DNA from: Pseudomonadota bacterium
Lineage (GTDB): Bacteria > Pseudomonadota > Gammaproteobacteria > Xanthomonadales > Rhodanobacteraceae
Direction: 5' to 3'
DNA: 53,535 nucleotides
NCBI GenBank assembly: GCA_021794575.1
Contig: JAJYQO010000051.1
Span: 1,533-55,067, forward strand
Numbering within the stretch: position 1 is the first letter of the stretch; each line of letters opens with the position of its first letter. The notes below the pieces were generated by a model. It was not told the DNA's origin. It worked only from the letters and a program-made list of their open reading frames with translations, and searched no databases. Positions 53,511 through 53,535 of the stretch are shown here, one piece after another. Position numbers and translations under genes: made by a program.

Positions 53511-53535
53511 GCTCTCAACAAGCCCCGGAAGAACG

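Overview
The window is one GC-rich chromosomal stretch of a gammaproteobacterium, most likely of the Xanthomonadales/Lysobacterales and probably Rhodanobacteraceae-like. This rests on the order tRNA-Leu, tig, clpP, clpX, lon, hupB, tRNA-Val; an unusually long NAD-dependent DNA ligase; mucD followed by lepA; ispG behind a PilZ-like gene; and dispersed GTAG-type REP elements. The genus cannot be fixed from the sequence alone. Coding density is high and I see no prophage, integrase, intact insertion sequence or CRISPR array.

Region by region. 1-6.3 kb: a PilZ-like protein overlapping ispG (isoprenoid MEP pathway), then a large secreted beta-propeller protein. 6.4-8.2 kb: an FMN reductase, a small secreted protein and a monohaem cytochrome c, with dispersed repeats between them. 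8.2-14.6 kb: a signalling block on the minus strand, made of a membrane GGDEF cyclase and a three-gene overlapping operon (CHASE3 histidine kinase, CheY-like regulator, REC-PAS-GAF-GGDEF-EAL protein). 14.9-24 kb: a DUF4337 protein, recQ, a NicO/UreH-like membrane protein, a TPR-like protein, ligA, dapB and a 2OG-Fe(II) oxygenase.

23.9-30.8 kb: the proteostasis cluster tRNA-Leu(UAG), tig, clpP, clpX, lon, hupB, tRNA-Val(UAC). 31-41.6 kb: an acetate-use module of satP, acs, the two-component pair crbR/crbS, a DcaP-like porin, a DUF3311 protein and an MctP-like symporter. It lies between hupB/tRNA-Val and ppiD, genes that are neighbours in many gammaproteobacteria. The promoters of acs and of the porin operon share a 12-bp motif, TTCGACTWAAGT, at nearly the same distance from their start codons. 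This is my best candidate for an undescribed regulatory link, plausibly the CrbR operator. 42-47 kb: ppiD, fabI, mltD and gloB. 47.6-53.5 kb: a class V aminotransferase-fold protein, a PAP2-like membrane protein, mucD and lepA.

The acetate module reads as a complete pathway: outer-membrane entry by the porin, inner-membrane uptake by SatP and the MctP-like symporter, activation by Acs, and control by the transporter-like sensor kinase CrbS with its regulator CrbR. The other themes are protein quality control (Tig, ClpXP, Lon, PpiD, MucD) and c-di-GMP signalling.
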